Below are positions 1 through 6,351 of a stretch of DNA of 8,243 bases, piece after piece. The DNA lies in the NCBI GenBank assembly GCA_024404215.1, contig JAKSQI010000068.1, positions 1 to 8,243 of the forward strand. The letters run 5' to 3'. The translations under genes and the position numbers were made by a program. The notes below the pieces were generated by a model that saw only the letters and a program-made list of their open reading frames with translations, searched no databases and was not told where the DNA came from. The first letter of the stretch is position 1; each line of letters begins with the position of its first letter. The DNA is from Oscillospiraceae bacterium. Its GTDB lineage: Bacteria; Bacillota; Clostridia; Oscillospirales; Oscillospiraceae.

Positions 1-60
1 TCCGCCATTCTGGCTAAAAACCTGATTAAGGCCTGCAAGGTTCAGAACGGCCTCATTTGA
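1..60 (+). CDS. C-terminal end of an unidentified upstream gene (partial)
   Basis: Only frame 1 stays open from the window edge, ending at TGA 58-60 and giving 19 residues that finish KVQNGLI. The other two forward frames hit stops within this stretch. A strong intrinsic terminator begins 31 bases after the stop, as expected for the end of a real transcription unit. The tail is too short to assign a family, and I do not recognise it. Confidence 0.55.
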   Translation, partial: SAILAKNLIKACKVQNGLI

Positions 61-90
61 TATTTAGGTTTCGGCCTACATTGGAGCTTC

Positions 91-128
91 CGCCCCCAAA
101 GCACAGAGCTTTGGGGGCGCTTTTCCTT
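91..128 (+). terminator. Intrinsic terminator of the upstream gene
   Basis: A perfect 12-bp stem is formed by 91-102 and 108-119 (core GCCCCCAAAGC / GCTTTGGGGGC) with a 5-nt loop. It is followed by CTTTTCCTTTT. It lies just after the stop at 58-60 and before the next promoter, separating the two transcription units. Confidence 0.9.
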
Positions 129-178
129 TTGATTTCCGACTTCTCCCCCATCCGCCTCATTCTATCCGGCTTTTTATA

Positions 179-207
179 TTGACAAGGCAGGTCATTTGGG
201 ATAGAAT
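179..207 (+). promoter_or_regulatory. Sigma-A type promoter for the amino acid ABC transporter operon
   Basis: A consensus -35 TTGACA (179-184) is followed after 17 bp by a -10 TAGAAT (202-207), predicting transcription start near 213-215. It lies between the upstream terminator and the first permease gene, leaving a leader of about 210 nt. A 9-bp inverted repeat, ATTCTATCC (159-167) and GGATAGAAT (199-207), flanks the -35 and includes the -10, so a repressor or other protein might also act here. That last point is inference. Confidence 0.75.
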
Positions 208-213
208 ATTCCA

Positions 214-422
214 TATTATGTTTTGGAGGCGCAGCGGATGCCCTTGTATACTACCTCTTCTCCCTGTTGTTGTTGCCGGAGTATTAAACCGGGCACAGTC
301 ATGTGTTCAGGTACTTCGGTCCGTTCCGTTGCCTGACCTTCATGATTGCCTGCAGCGAATGCTGTTGCCCGGGATAGTATCCCGGCTTTTTTATTGCTGT
401 TTTACAGAAAGGAGGAACCCCT
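214..422 (+). promoter_or_regulatory. Structured leader with transcription attenuator (riboswitch-like, class unknown)
   Basis: This 209-nt untranslated leader sits between the promoter at 179-207 and the TTG start of the first permease. It ends in an intrinsic terminator (369-392) placed before the ribosome binding site at 408-416. An alternative long pairing, CCGGGCACAG (289-298) with CTGTTGCCCGG (362-372), gives 10 bp with one bulged T. It would occupy the 5' arm of the terminator and so act as antiterminator. Nested inside it are TCATG/CATGA (299-303/341-345) and TCAGG/CCTGA (307-311/332-336), plus a possible C(UUCG)G tetraloop hairpin at 310-322 that would compete with the latter. A further hairpin, TGCCGG (274-279) with CCGGGCA (289-295, one bulged G), could release the terminator. 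This is typical attenuator logic. I see no T-box antiterminator consensus and do not recognise a known riboswitch class. The pairings were found by eye, without energy calculations. Confidence 0.6.
369..392 (+). terminator. Leader terminator (attenuator) upstream of the ABC operon
   Basis: A 7-bp stem CCGGGAT / ATCCCGG (369-375 / 379-385) with a 3-nt loop is followed by C and six T residues (387-392). It lies inside the leader, downstream of the promoter and upstream of the Shine-Dalgarno site, so it can only work as a premature, presumably conditional, terminator. Its 5' arm overlaps the 3' strand of the proposed antiterminator pairing. Confidence 0.75.
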
Positions 423-1082
423 TTGCGCTTTGATGTCATGCTGGACTATCTGCCCCTCTTCGGCGAGGCTGCTCTTCTCACTTTGAAGCTGGGCATTTTA
501 GGTATTCTCTTTGCCATCGCTGTGGGTTTGGTCTGTGCTTTGCTTCAGTATTTTCGGGTTCCCGTTCTGCGTCAGTTGGTTGCCGTGTACATTGAACTCA
601 GCCGAAACACCCCCCTTTTGATTCAGCTTTTTTTCATTTATTACGGTTTACCCAAGCTGGGGCTGCACACCAACGCAGCAGCCTGTGGTATTACCGGCTT
701 GGCCTTTTTGGGCGGCAGCTATATGGCGGAGTGCTTCCGCAGTGGTTTGGAGGCTGTTCCTTCTATTCAGCATGAAAGCGCCGCCTCTCTGGGCATGACC
801 CGCATGCAGGCCATGCGTTATATCATTCTCCCTCAGGCTGTATCCGTCAGTGTTCCCGGTTTTATGGCCAATGTTATCTTCCTTATGAAAGAAACCAGTG
901 TTTTTTCGGCTATCAGTCTGATGGACCTGATGTTTACCGCCAAAGATTTGATTGGTCTGTATTACAAAACAACGGAAAGCCTTTTCCTGCTGGTTATCTT
1001 CTACCTGATTATTCTGCTCCCCATCTCACTGGTGGGAAGCTGGCTGGAGAGGAGGGTGCGTCATGCCGGATTTGGGGCTTAA
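423..1082 (+). CDS. Polar amino acid ABC transporter permease (first subunit, HisM/GlnP family)
   Basis: This is an inner-membrane subunit of an amino acid importer, 219 residues, the normal size for the family. Several hydrophobic helices are visible (about residues 15-42, 64-77, 89-102, 150-170 and 186-205). The segment ELSRNTPLLIQLFFIYYGLP (58-77) is a hallmark of the HisM/GlnP type. The cytoplasmic EAA loop that contacts the ATPase spans about 117-145, with ASLGMTR followed by ILPQAV. Translation starts at TTG 423, seven bases after AGGAGG (410-415); no better-placed ATG exists, since the internal ATG at residue 6 lacks a ribosome site. The gene overlaps the second permease by 20 bp, suggesting translational coupling and a heterodimeric channel. 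Substrate cannot be read from the permease. Confidence 0.93.
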   Translation: MRFDVMLDYLPLFGEAALLTLKLGILGILFAIAVGLVCALLQYFRVPVLRQLVAVYIELSRNTPLLIQLFFIYYGLPKLGLHTNAAACGITGLAFLGGSYMAECFRSGLEAVPSIQHESAASLGMTRMQAMRYIILPQAVSVSVPGFMANVIFLMKETSVFSAISLMDLMFTAKDLIGLYYKTTESLFLLVIFYLIILLPISLVGSWLERRVRHAGFGA

Positions 1083-1737
1083 TGTCATCTTCAAGGGCAG
1101 GAATTTCATCCGCCTTTTAGGCGGTTTAGGCGTCGCCCTAAAAATCAGCCTAATTGCCGTTCTCATCAGTATTCCCCTTGGTATTCTTTTAGGGGCCGTG
1201 ATGACCTGGAAGAATCCCATTACCAAGGCCATTCTCCGCATCTATCTTGAAATCATCCGCATCATGCCCCAGATGGTTCTGCTCTTCATCGTTTTCTTTG
1301 GCACAACCCGCGCCCTGGGCTGGAACCTATCCGGCGAAGTATCCGCTGTCATTGTTTTCACCCTTTGGGGTACCGCAGAAATGAGTGACCTGGTTCGCGG
1401 AGCCCTGATTTCCATCCCCCGCCACCAGTACGAAAGCAGTGAGGCTTTAGGCCTGAGCCGGTCTCAGACCTATCTTTACATTATCATTCCTCAGGCCGTT
1501 CGCCGCCTGATTCCCCTTTCCATCAATCTGATTACCCGCATGATTAAAACCACCAGTTTGATTCTTATGATTGGTGTTGTGGAGGTTTTAAAGGTGGCCC
1601 AGCAAATCATAGAGGCCAACCGCATGTCCAGCCCTAACGCCGCCTTCGGCGTCTATCTGGCAGTCTTCCTTATGTACTTCCTGGCTTGCTGGCCCATCAG
1701 CCTGCTGGCCAGATACCTGGAAAAGAAATGGAGGTGA
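1063..1737 (+). CDS. Polar amino acid ABC transporter permease (second subunit)
   Basis: This is the second membrane subunit of the importer, 224 residues. It is related to the upstream permease but clearly diverged, so the channel is probably a heterodimer. Hydrophobic helices lie at about residues 23-47, 68-84, 93-105, 163-180 and 195-214. The segment YLEIIRIMPQMVLLFIVFFG (61-80) corresponds to the RGTPLLVQLF region of related permeases. The EAA loop at about 122-146 reads SSEALGLSR followed by IIPQAVRR. The ATG at 1063 lies inside the end of the preceding gene, with a strong Shine-Dalgarno GGAGAGGAGGGTG (1046-1058 region). Four bases separate its stop from the ATPase start, consistent with a tight operon. 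Confidence 0.93.
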   Translation: MPDLGLNVIFKGRNFIRLLGGLGVALKISLIAVLISIPLGILLGAVMTWKNPITKAILRIYLEIIRIMPQMVLLFIVFFGTTRALGWNLSGEVSAVIVFTLWGTAEMSDLVRGALISIPRHQYESSEALGLSRSQTYLYIIIPQAVRRLIPLSINLITRMIKTTSLILMIGVVEVLKVAQQIIEANRMSSPNAAFGVYLAVFLMYFLACWPISLLARYLEKKWR

Positions 1738-1741
1738 TGGT

Positions 1742-2515
1742 ATGTCCAATATCATGCTGAAAGTTGACTCTCTTACCAAGTGTTTCGGTGATAATACCAT
1801 TTTAAACGGCATCAGCTTTGATGTAAAAGCCGGTGAGGTTATCGTTGTTGTAGGCCCCAGTGGCTGCGGAAAGAGCACCCTGCTGCGCTGCATCAATGCC
1901 CTGGAACCCATTCAGGGCGGTTCCATTGTATTGGAGGAGGACACCATCAATCCTCCCAGCAAGAATCTGGCTTCTCTTCGGCAGAAGGTTGGCATGGTGT
2001 TCCAAAGCTATGACCTTTTCCCCCACATGACCGTTCTCAAAAATGTCATGATTGCACCAATGAAGGTGCAAAAGCGAAAAAAAGAAGAAGTGGAAGCAGA
2101 AGCGCTGGCCCTCCTGGACCGCGTCGGTCTCAAGGATAAGGCTAACAGCTTCCCACGGGAGCTTTCCGGCGGACAGAAGCAGCGTGTCGCTATCGTCCGT
2201 TCCCTCTGTATGCACCCGGACCTTCTGCTCTTTGATGAGGTCACGGCCGCACTGGATCCGGAAATGGTTCGTGAGGTGCTGGACGTCATGCTGGATTTGG
2301 CAGCCAACGGCCGCACCATGATCATTGTAACCCACGAAATGTCCTTTGCCAAAGCCATTGCCGATCGGGTTCTGTTTTTAGATGGCGGCTCCATCGTGGA
2401 GCAAGGTCCTCCGGAGCAGTTCTTTGACCACCCGCAGACCGAGCGTGCTCAGCGTTTCCTGCATACCTTTGAGTTTACTGCAGTTAAGGCCCATCCGGCC
2501 TTGGCTGAAGAATAA
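1742..2515 (+). CDS. Polar amino acid ABC transporter ATP-binding protein (GlnQ/HisP family)
   Basis: This cytoplasmic ATPase drives import through the two adjacent permeases. Its 257 residues carry every ABC signature in order: Walker A GPSGCGKST (38-46), Q-loop glutamine in VFQSYDLFPH (Q88), signature LSGGQKQR (141-148), Walker B LLLFDE (161-166), D-loop ALDPE (170-174) and the H-loop in IIVTHEM (H198). The proline common after Walker B (FDEP) is valine here, FDEVTAALDPE, a variant also seen in polar amino acid ATPases, so activity is expected. The start is ATG 1742, preceded by GGAGGTG (about 1729-1736). It lies 22 bases upstream of the binding-protein gene. GlnQ/HisP-type is a family assignment and does not establish the substrate. 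Confidence 0.96.
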   Translation: MSNIMLKVDSLTKCFGDNTILNGISFDVKAGEVIVVVGPSGCGKSTLLRCINALEPIQGGSIVLEEDTINPPSKNLASLRQKVGMVFQSYDLFPHMTVLKNVMIAPMKVQKRKKEEVEAEALALLDRVGLKDKANSFPRELSGGQKQRVAIVRSLCMHPDLLLFDEVTAALDPEMVREVLDVMLDLAANGRTMIIVTHEMSFAKAIADRVLFLDGGSIVEQGPPEQFFDHPQTERAQRFLHTFEFTAVKAHPALAEE

Positions 2516-2537
2516 TAGAAAAAGGAAGGATATTGAA

Positions 2538-3386
2538 ATGAAAAAGCTTACAAGACTGCTGGCCCTTGTGCTGGCACTGGCTCTGGCCCTTTGTCTTACC
2601 GCCTGTGGCAGTGCCAAAAAGGATTCCGGGGTTGTTTACCGCACTTTGGATGAAATCAAAAAGTCCGGTACCATCAACATTGGTGTATTCTCCGACAAGA
2701 ACCCCTTCGGCTATGTAGATGAAAACGGAGAGTATCAGGGCTATGATGTTTACTATGCCAAGCGCATCGGCGAAGACATGGGCGTAAAAGTAAACTTCGT
2801 TTCTACCGAAGCTGCCAACCGTATTGAATACCTTCAGACCGGCAAGGTAGATGTTATCCTGGCTAACTTCACCGTCACTGCCGAGCGCGCGGAGGAGGTT
2901 GATTTCTGCCTGCCCTACATGAATGTTGCTTTGGGTATTGTATCCCCCGACAGCCGCATTATTACCTCTGTAGACGAGCTCACCGCTGATGACGCTGTTA
3001 TTGTTATCTCCGGAACTACTGCCGAGACCTATTTTGAGGCCAATTACCCCAATATTAAGCTCCAGAAGTATGATACCTATGCCAATGCCAAGAATGCCAT
3101 GGAAAACGGAAACGGCTGCTGCTGGGCCAACGACAATACGGAGGTCATCGCCTTCGCCCTGCAGAACCCCGGCTACACCGTAGGTATTCCTTCTCTGGGC
3201 AGCCAGGACACCATTGCCCCCGCTGTTTCTCAGGGCAATACCACTTTACTGGACTGGATCAACAAGGAAATTGAAGATTTAGCGGTTGAAAACTTCTTCC
3301 ATGCTGACTACGAAGCCACTTTGGTTGATACCTATGGTTTGGATTACGAAGACAGCCTGGTCGTTGAAGGCGGCAAGGTTGGATAA
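2538..3386 (+). CDS. Amino acid ABC transporter substrate-binding lipoprotein (SBP family 3)
   Basis: This is the extracellular receptor of the importer, 282 residues, anchored to the outer face of the membrane. The N-terminus is a lipoprotein signal: MKKLTRLL, a hydrophobic run, then lipobox LTAC with the acylated cysteine at residue 23. The mature part has the family 3 layout: INIGVFSDKNPFGYVDENGE (47-66), a conserved R95 in NRIEYLQTGKVDV, and ANFTVTAERAEEVDF (109-123), whose R117 is the usual contact for the ligand carboxylate. NDNTEVIAF (198-206) lies in the second lobe. The start is ATG 2538 with Shine-Dalgarno AAGGAAGGA (2522-2530). The frame is open further upstream to 2382, but that part overlaps the ATPase gene and would bury the signal peptide. 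The pocket resembles acidic or polar amino acid binders such as PEB1-type proteins; the ligand is not determined. Confidence 0.94.
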   Translation: MKKLTRLLALVLALALALCLTACGSAKKDSGVVYRTLDEIKKSGTINIGVFSDKNPFGYVDENGEYQGYDVYYAKRIGEDMGVKVNFVSTEAANRIEYLQTGKVDVILANFTVTAERAEEVDFCLPYMNVALGIVSPDSRIITSVDELTADDAVIVISGTTAETYFEANYPNIKLQKYDTYANAKNAMENGNGCCWANDNTEVIAFALQNPGYTVGIPSLGSQDTIAPAVSQGNTTLLDWINKEIEDLAVENFFHADYEATLVDTYGLDYEDSLVVEGGKVG

Positions 3387-3408
3387 CATTCCGCATTCCA
3401 CAACTCGT

Positions 3409-3440
3409 CCCCGGTTCCTAACGGAGCCGGGGCTTTTTTA
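3409..3440 (+). terminator. Intrinsic terminator of the ABC transporter operon
   Basis: A 10-bp stem is formed by CCCCGGTTCC (3409-3418) and GGAGCCGGGG (3423-3432), with one G-T pair and a TAAC loop. CTTTTTTA follows. It lies 22 bases after the stop of the binding-protein gene and ends the operon. Confidence 0.9.
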
Positions 3441-3441
3441 T

Positions 3442-3470
3442 TTTACAAGCCGGAGAATTTTCGCTATAAT
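3442..3470 (+). promoter_or_regulatory. Sigma-A type promoter for the membrane/kinase-like fusion gene
   Basis: A -35 TTTACA (3442-3447) and a perfect -10 TATAAT (3465-3470) are separated by 17 bp, immediately after the preceding terminator's T-run. Predicted transcription start is near 3477, leaving a short leader of about 30 nt with Shine-Dalgarno CGGGGTG (3498-3504). Confidence 0.8.
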
Positions 3471-3508
3471 AGTCTTGAAATAACCCTAAAACAGAAGCGG
3501 GGTGCTTT

Positions 3509-4909
3509 ATGAAACAGAAAAACGAATTCCGGCTTACAACCTGGCTTAAGCGATTGCTGATATACTTCATTGGTCTCTATCTTATGGCCATGGGTGTGGT
3601 CTTTTCCTCCCGTTCCGGGCTGGGTGTCAGTCCTGTTGGGGCTTTGGCCAACGTTCTTTATCAGATTTTCAAAACCGGAAATTTAGCATTTCTAAATCTG
3701 GGTAACCTAACCACCGGTGTATACTGCTTATATATTTTGGCAGAGCTCATTATTCTGCGACGGGATTTCAAGCCGGCCATGCTGCTTCAGTTAGTCGCCT
3801 CCGTGCTTTTTGGTCAGCTGGTAAACCTGGCTTCCTCTATGCTGTCCTTTCTGCCGGCACCGGGTTCCTATCCGCTTCAGCTGCTGTATCTGCTGTGCAG
3901 CATTCCCTTGGTTGCCGGCGGTGTTATGCTTTATCTGTCGCCCAACATTCTGCCTACGCCGGGTGAAGGCATGGCGCTGGCCATCGGCAAGAAAACCGGG
4001 CTTCCGGTCAGCAGCGGAAAAATGATTTTTGACTGTTCCATGGTGGTAATATCTGCCGCTGTTTCCTTGATTTACTTTCATGGACTGGTAGGCGTCCGCG
4101 AAGGCACGGTCATCTGCGCCCTGCTGGTTGGTCTTTGCCTCCGCCAGCTGCAGAAACCCTTCCAAAAGAGATTGCTTCACTTTGTTGAGCGAGAAGATAA
4201 GGTCGCCTTGGCCTTGCAGGTTGCCAGCGGTTATCTGTTGGATAATTCCGGCAAACCTAAAATTATTGTCACCATTGGACGTGAGTTTGGCTCCGCCGGT
4301 TATGAAATCGGCAAGAGGCTGGCTGAGAAGCTGAAAATTCCCTTCTATGATACCCAAATTAATGTTCGCGCCGCGGAAATCAGTGGGCTGCCTCTCAGTC
4401 AGGTGGAAGAGATGGAGCATCATATGGAGCGGGAATTGACCTACGATTTCAAGAACGCCGCTTACGCAATGACCAACGGCAGTCTATCTCCGGAAGAACG
4501 GCTTTTTGTCGCCCAGACAACGGTTATCCGAGAGATTGCAGCTTCCGGTGAAAGCTGCGTTATTCTGGGGCGATGCGCCGATTATGTTCTGTATGACGAT
4601 CCCAACTGCTTCCGCGTTTTTATCCATGCCCGTCCTGACGCCCGCATTAAGCGCTTAATGGCCAAATACAGCCTGACCTATGAGCAGGCCGAACAGCAAA
4701 TGAAAAACACCGATGCTTCCCGCGCCCGCCACTATAAGCGCTTTACCGGCCGGGAATACGGCAAACAGGTCTACTACCATCTGGGGCTGGACAGCGGCAT
4801 GCTCGGTGTTGAGGTTAGCGCCGAAATGATTCGCCAGACCCTATCTACCTGGTGCGAGGTACGCGGTACCCATCCCCTTTCTACTTTGGAGCCTGGCAAC
4901 AAGCAGTAA
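3509..4909 (+). CDS. YczE/YitT-like membrane domain fused to a cytidylate-kinase-like domain
   Basis: This two-part protein of 466 residues starts at ATG 3509 behind CGGGGTG. Residues about 15-212 form a multi-spanning membrane domain with helices near 15-34, 67-83, 90-113, 121-143, 173-191 and 198-212. The motif SGLGVSPVGALANVL (36-50) is characteristic of the YczE/YyaS/YitT group, whose function is poorly known. After a linker (about 213-249) comes a cytidylate-kinase-like domain (PF13189 type). It has IIVTIGREFGSAGYEIGKRL (252-271), the family's unusual P-loop region lacking the classical GKS/T, then GRCADYVL (354-361) and an arginine-rich lid region SRARHYKRFTGREYG (404-418). The kinase-like half should face the cytoplasm, though topology is inferred. 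The substrate is unknown; members of this kinase-like family are not established CMP kinases. The gene has its own promoter and is followed by a hairpin, so it is probably monocistronic. Confidence 0.85.
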   Translation: MKQKNEFRLTTWLKRLLIYFIGLYLMAMGVVFSSRSGLGVSPVGALANVLYQIFKTGNLAFLNLGNLTTGVYCLYILAELIILRRDFKPAMLLQLVASVLFGQLVNLASSMLSFLPAPGSYPLQLLYLLCSIPLVAGGVMLYLSPNILPTPGEGMALAIGKKTGLPVSSGKMIFDCSMVVISAAVSLIYFHGLVGVREGTVICALLVGLCLRQLQKPFQKRLLHFVEREDKVALALQVASGYLLDNSGKPKIIVTIGREFGSAGYEIGKRLAEKLKIPFYDTQINVRAAEISGLPLSQVEEMEHHMERELTYDFKNAAYAMTNGSLSPEERLFVAQTTVIREIAASGESCVILGRCADYVLYDDPNCFRVFIHARPDARIKRLMAKYSLTYEQAEQQMKNTDASRARHYKRFTGREYGKQVYYHLGLDSGMLGVEVSAEMIRQTLSTWCEVRGTHPLSTLEPGNKQ

Positions 4910-4917
4910 TATCACTG

Positions 4918-4951
4918 TCACCCCGCTTTATAGCGGGGTGATTGCTTTCCC
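4918..4951 (+). terminator. Hairpin after the fusion gene, probable weak terminator
   Basis: A perfect 9-bp stem TCACCCCGC (4918-4926) / GCGGGGTGA (4933-4941) with a 6-nt loop starts eight bases after the stop codon. The following tract is only TTGCTTTCC, so termination may be partial and some transcripts may continue into the CARF gene. Confidence 0.6.
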
Positions 4952-5035
4952 CGCCGCCGAGTGTCACCTGAGTCCCTCCCATTTTGTCTCCGCCCTTGCC
5001 GAAAGAAGAAAATGCGGTTGAAAAACACCAGCCCA

Positions 5036-5064
5036 TTCCCACAACTTGACGCCCGTGCTATACT
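5036..5064 (+). promoter_or_regulatory. Possible weak promoter for the CARF-nuclease gene
   Basis: A good -10 TATACT (5059-5064) lies 16 bases before the ATG. The best-spaced -35 is only TTCCCA (5036-5041, 17-bp spacer); the better-looking TTGACG at 5045 is too close to be used. If real, transcription would begin near 5071, essentially at the Shine-Dalgarno, giving a leader of about 10 nt. Read-through from upstream is an alternative. Confidence 0.35.
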
Positions 5065-5080
5065 GCAGTTGGTGAAGTAT

Positions 5081-6262
5081 ATGAAAACTTTGATAGAATT
5101 GTACGACAATCGACCTTTAGAAAATGTACTGGCAACTGATACCTTTCAGCCGGAAACCACAGTCTTCCTCTGTCCGTCTGACATTACTGAGAGTAAGCCT
5201 CAGCATAAAAGCATCAATGATTATTTCCGCCATAGAGGCCTGGCGACTCATGCCGTTTTTGTCACTACCAATCTTTTAGACGCCAAATCCGTAATCAATT
5301 CTTTGAGATTCATAACGGCACAGTACCCAGACTGTGCCTTGGATATTACCGGCGGCAATGAAACTGCGCTCTTCGCTTGCGGACTTTTCTGCTCAGAAGA
5401 GGATCTCCCTGTTTTTACCTACAGCCGCAGAAACAACTGCTTTTTTAATATCCGCCATGCCGATTTTGCCGACCGACTGCCCTGCCGTATCCATTACAGC
5501 ATTCAGGATTTGTTTCTTATGGCCGGGGCTCGCCTCCAGGAAGGGCGGGACAGCAACCAGGATTTGGTACTGCACCAGGATCAATTCCCCGGGTTTTATG
5601 AGCTTTATCTTGCCTTTCGCCGCAATTGGCCGGATCATATCAGTTACCTGCAGCAAATCTCGCAGCCCCGTCATAACGAAGCTGCCACACTTCATGCGCA
5701 GGGGCATTGGCAGGTTCACGGCTCCCAGGGACGGCATTTACAGGCAGACCCGGATTTACTGCAGAACCTAGCCAAGCTCGGCTTCATCCGCAATTTGGAC
5801 ATAAGCCCCCAGCAGGAGGTGGAGTTTGACTTTGTGGACGAAGCCAGCCGCTTTTGGCTTCGCGATGTCGGCAGCTTTTTGGAGGTTTATGTCTGGGATG
5901 TTTGCCGGCGTTCCGGCCTCTTTACCGACCTCCGCTGCAGCACCGTTGTTAACTGGGACGGCCTCCCCCCGAAGGATGCCGTCACCAACGAAATTGATGT
6001 CATGGCCGTCCGAGGAATCAAGCCCTTGCTTCTTTCCTGCAAGGCCTGTCCGGTAAAAACCGAGGCTGTAAACGAGCTTGCTATTCTCAGAGACCGTTTT
6101 GGTGGCCAGATGGCCTCTGCCGCAGTCATTACAACCTATCCCTGTCGTGCCGTTACCCGTCGTCGTGCCATGGAACTTGGCATGGATATTATTGACCGTT
6201 CCGATTTACAGGAAGGCCGCTTGCTCCAGCGGCTGAAAAGGCTCACCGAACTGCCTTATTAG
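5081..6262 (+). CDS. CARF domain protein with PD-(D/E)XK nuclease-like domain (DUF1887, Card1/Can2-like), standalone
   Basis: This 393-residue protein has the DUF1887 architecture. The N-terminal opening MKTLIELYDNRPLENV and a Rossmann-like CARF domain (about 1-140) carry the glycine-rich ligand motif LDITGGNETAL (87-97). A central helical part (about 165-260) contains a possible winged helix. The C-terminal nuclease-like domain shows GSFLEVYVWD (264-273), NEIDVMAV (303-310) and LLLSCKACP (316-324), then NELAILRDRFGGQMA (331-345). Candidate metal-site residues are E268, D306 and K321; the acidic residue usual two before the lysine is serine (S319). In Card1/Can2, cyclic tetra-adenylate binding to CARF activates DNA or RNA cleavage during type III CRISPR immunity. 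No cas genes or repeats are visible here, so the trigger is unknown. ATG 5081 is preferred over in-frame GTG 4961 and ATG 5012 because it begins exactly at the family N-terminus, with GGTG (5071-5074) upstream. Family assignment is from remembered motifs. Confidence 0.85.
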   Translation: MKTLIELYDNRPLENVLATDTFQPETTVFLCPSDITESKPQHKSINDYFRHRGLATHAVFVTTNLLDAKSVINSLRFITAQYPDCALDITGGNETALFACGLFCSEEDLPVFTYSRRNNCFFNIRHADFADRLPCRIHYSIQDLFLMAGARLQEGRDSNQDLVLHQDQFPGFYELYLAFRRNWPDHISYLQQISQPRHNEAATLHAQGHWQVHGSQGRHLQADPDLLQNLAKLGFIRNLDISPQQEVEFDFVDEASRFWLRDVGSFLEVYVWDVCRRSGLFTDLRCSTVVNWDGLPPKDAVTNEIDVMAVRGIKPLLLSCKACPVKTEAVNELAILRDRFGGQMASAAVITTYPCRAVTRRRAMELGMDIIDRSDLQEGRLLQRLKRLTELPY

Positions 6263-6293
6263 AAAATCCAACAACATTAAACCATCCTTTATC

Positions 6294-6322
6294 TTTTCTC
6301 ATAGTGTTCTCTATGCTATAAT
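6294..6322 (+). promoter_or_regulatory. Extended -10 promoter for the PAP2 phosphatase gene
   Basis: A perfect extended -10, TGCTATAAT (6314-6322), has a weak -35 TTTTCT (6294-6299) at 17-bp spacing; the TG dinucleotide can compensate. The start point near 6329 leaves a short leader with Shine-Dalgarno AGGTGGTG (6339-6346) before ATG 6352. Confidence 0.75.
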
Positions 6323-6351
6323 GATGTAACTTTCAACTAGGTGGTGTTTCT

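Noticed and set aside
214..422. T-box riboswitch
   Set aside because: The conserved antiterminator motif AGGGTGGNACCGCG is not present before the leader terminator.
179..433. An open frame of 84 codons through the ABC operon leader
   Set aside because: It begins inside the -35 element, has no ribosome binding site, runs through the attenuator hairpin and overlaps the permease start. Its sequence resembles no protein. The internal ATG at 218, right at the transcription start, also lacks a ribosome site, so a leader peptide is not supported.
2382..2537. N-terminal extension of the substrate-binding protein
   Set aside because: The frame is open from 2382 but overlaps the ATPase gene, and the true start ATG 2538 has a Shine-Dalgarno site followed by a clear lipoprotein signal peptide.
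3791..4423. Long minus-strand open frame (210 codons) opposite the fusion gene
   Set aside because: It is a shadow of the plus-strand coding frame, has no recognisable domain and no promoter or ribosome site, and spans the junction of two supported plus-strand domains.
4961..5080. N-terminal extension of the CARF protein from GTG 4961 or ATG 5012
   Set aside because: The added residues look non-coding, there is no strong ribosome site, a likely -10 element lies within them, and the family N-terminus begins at ATG 5081.
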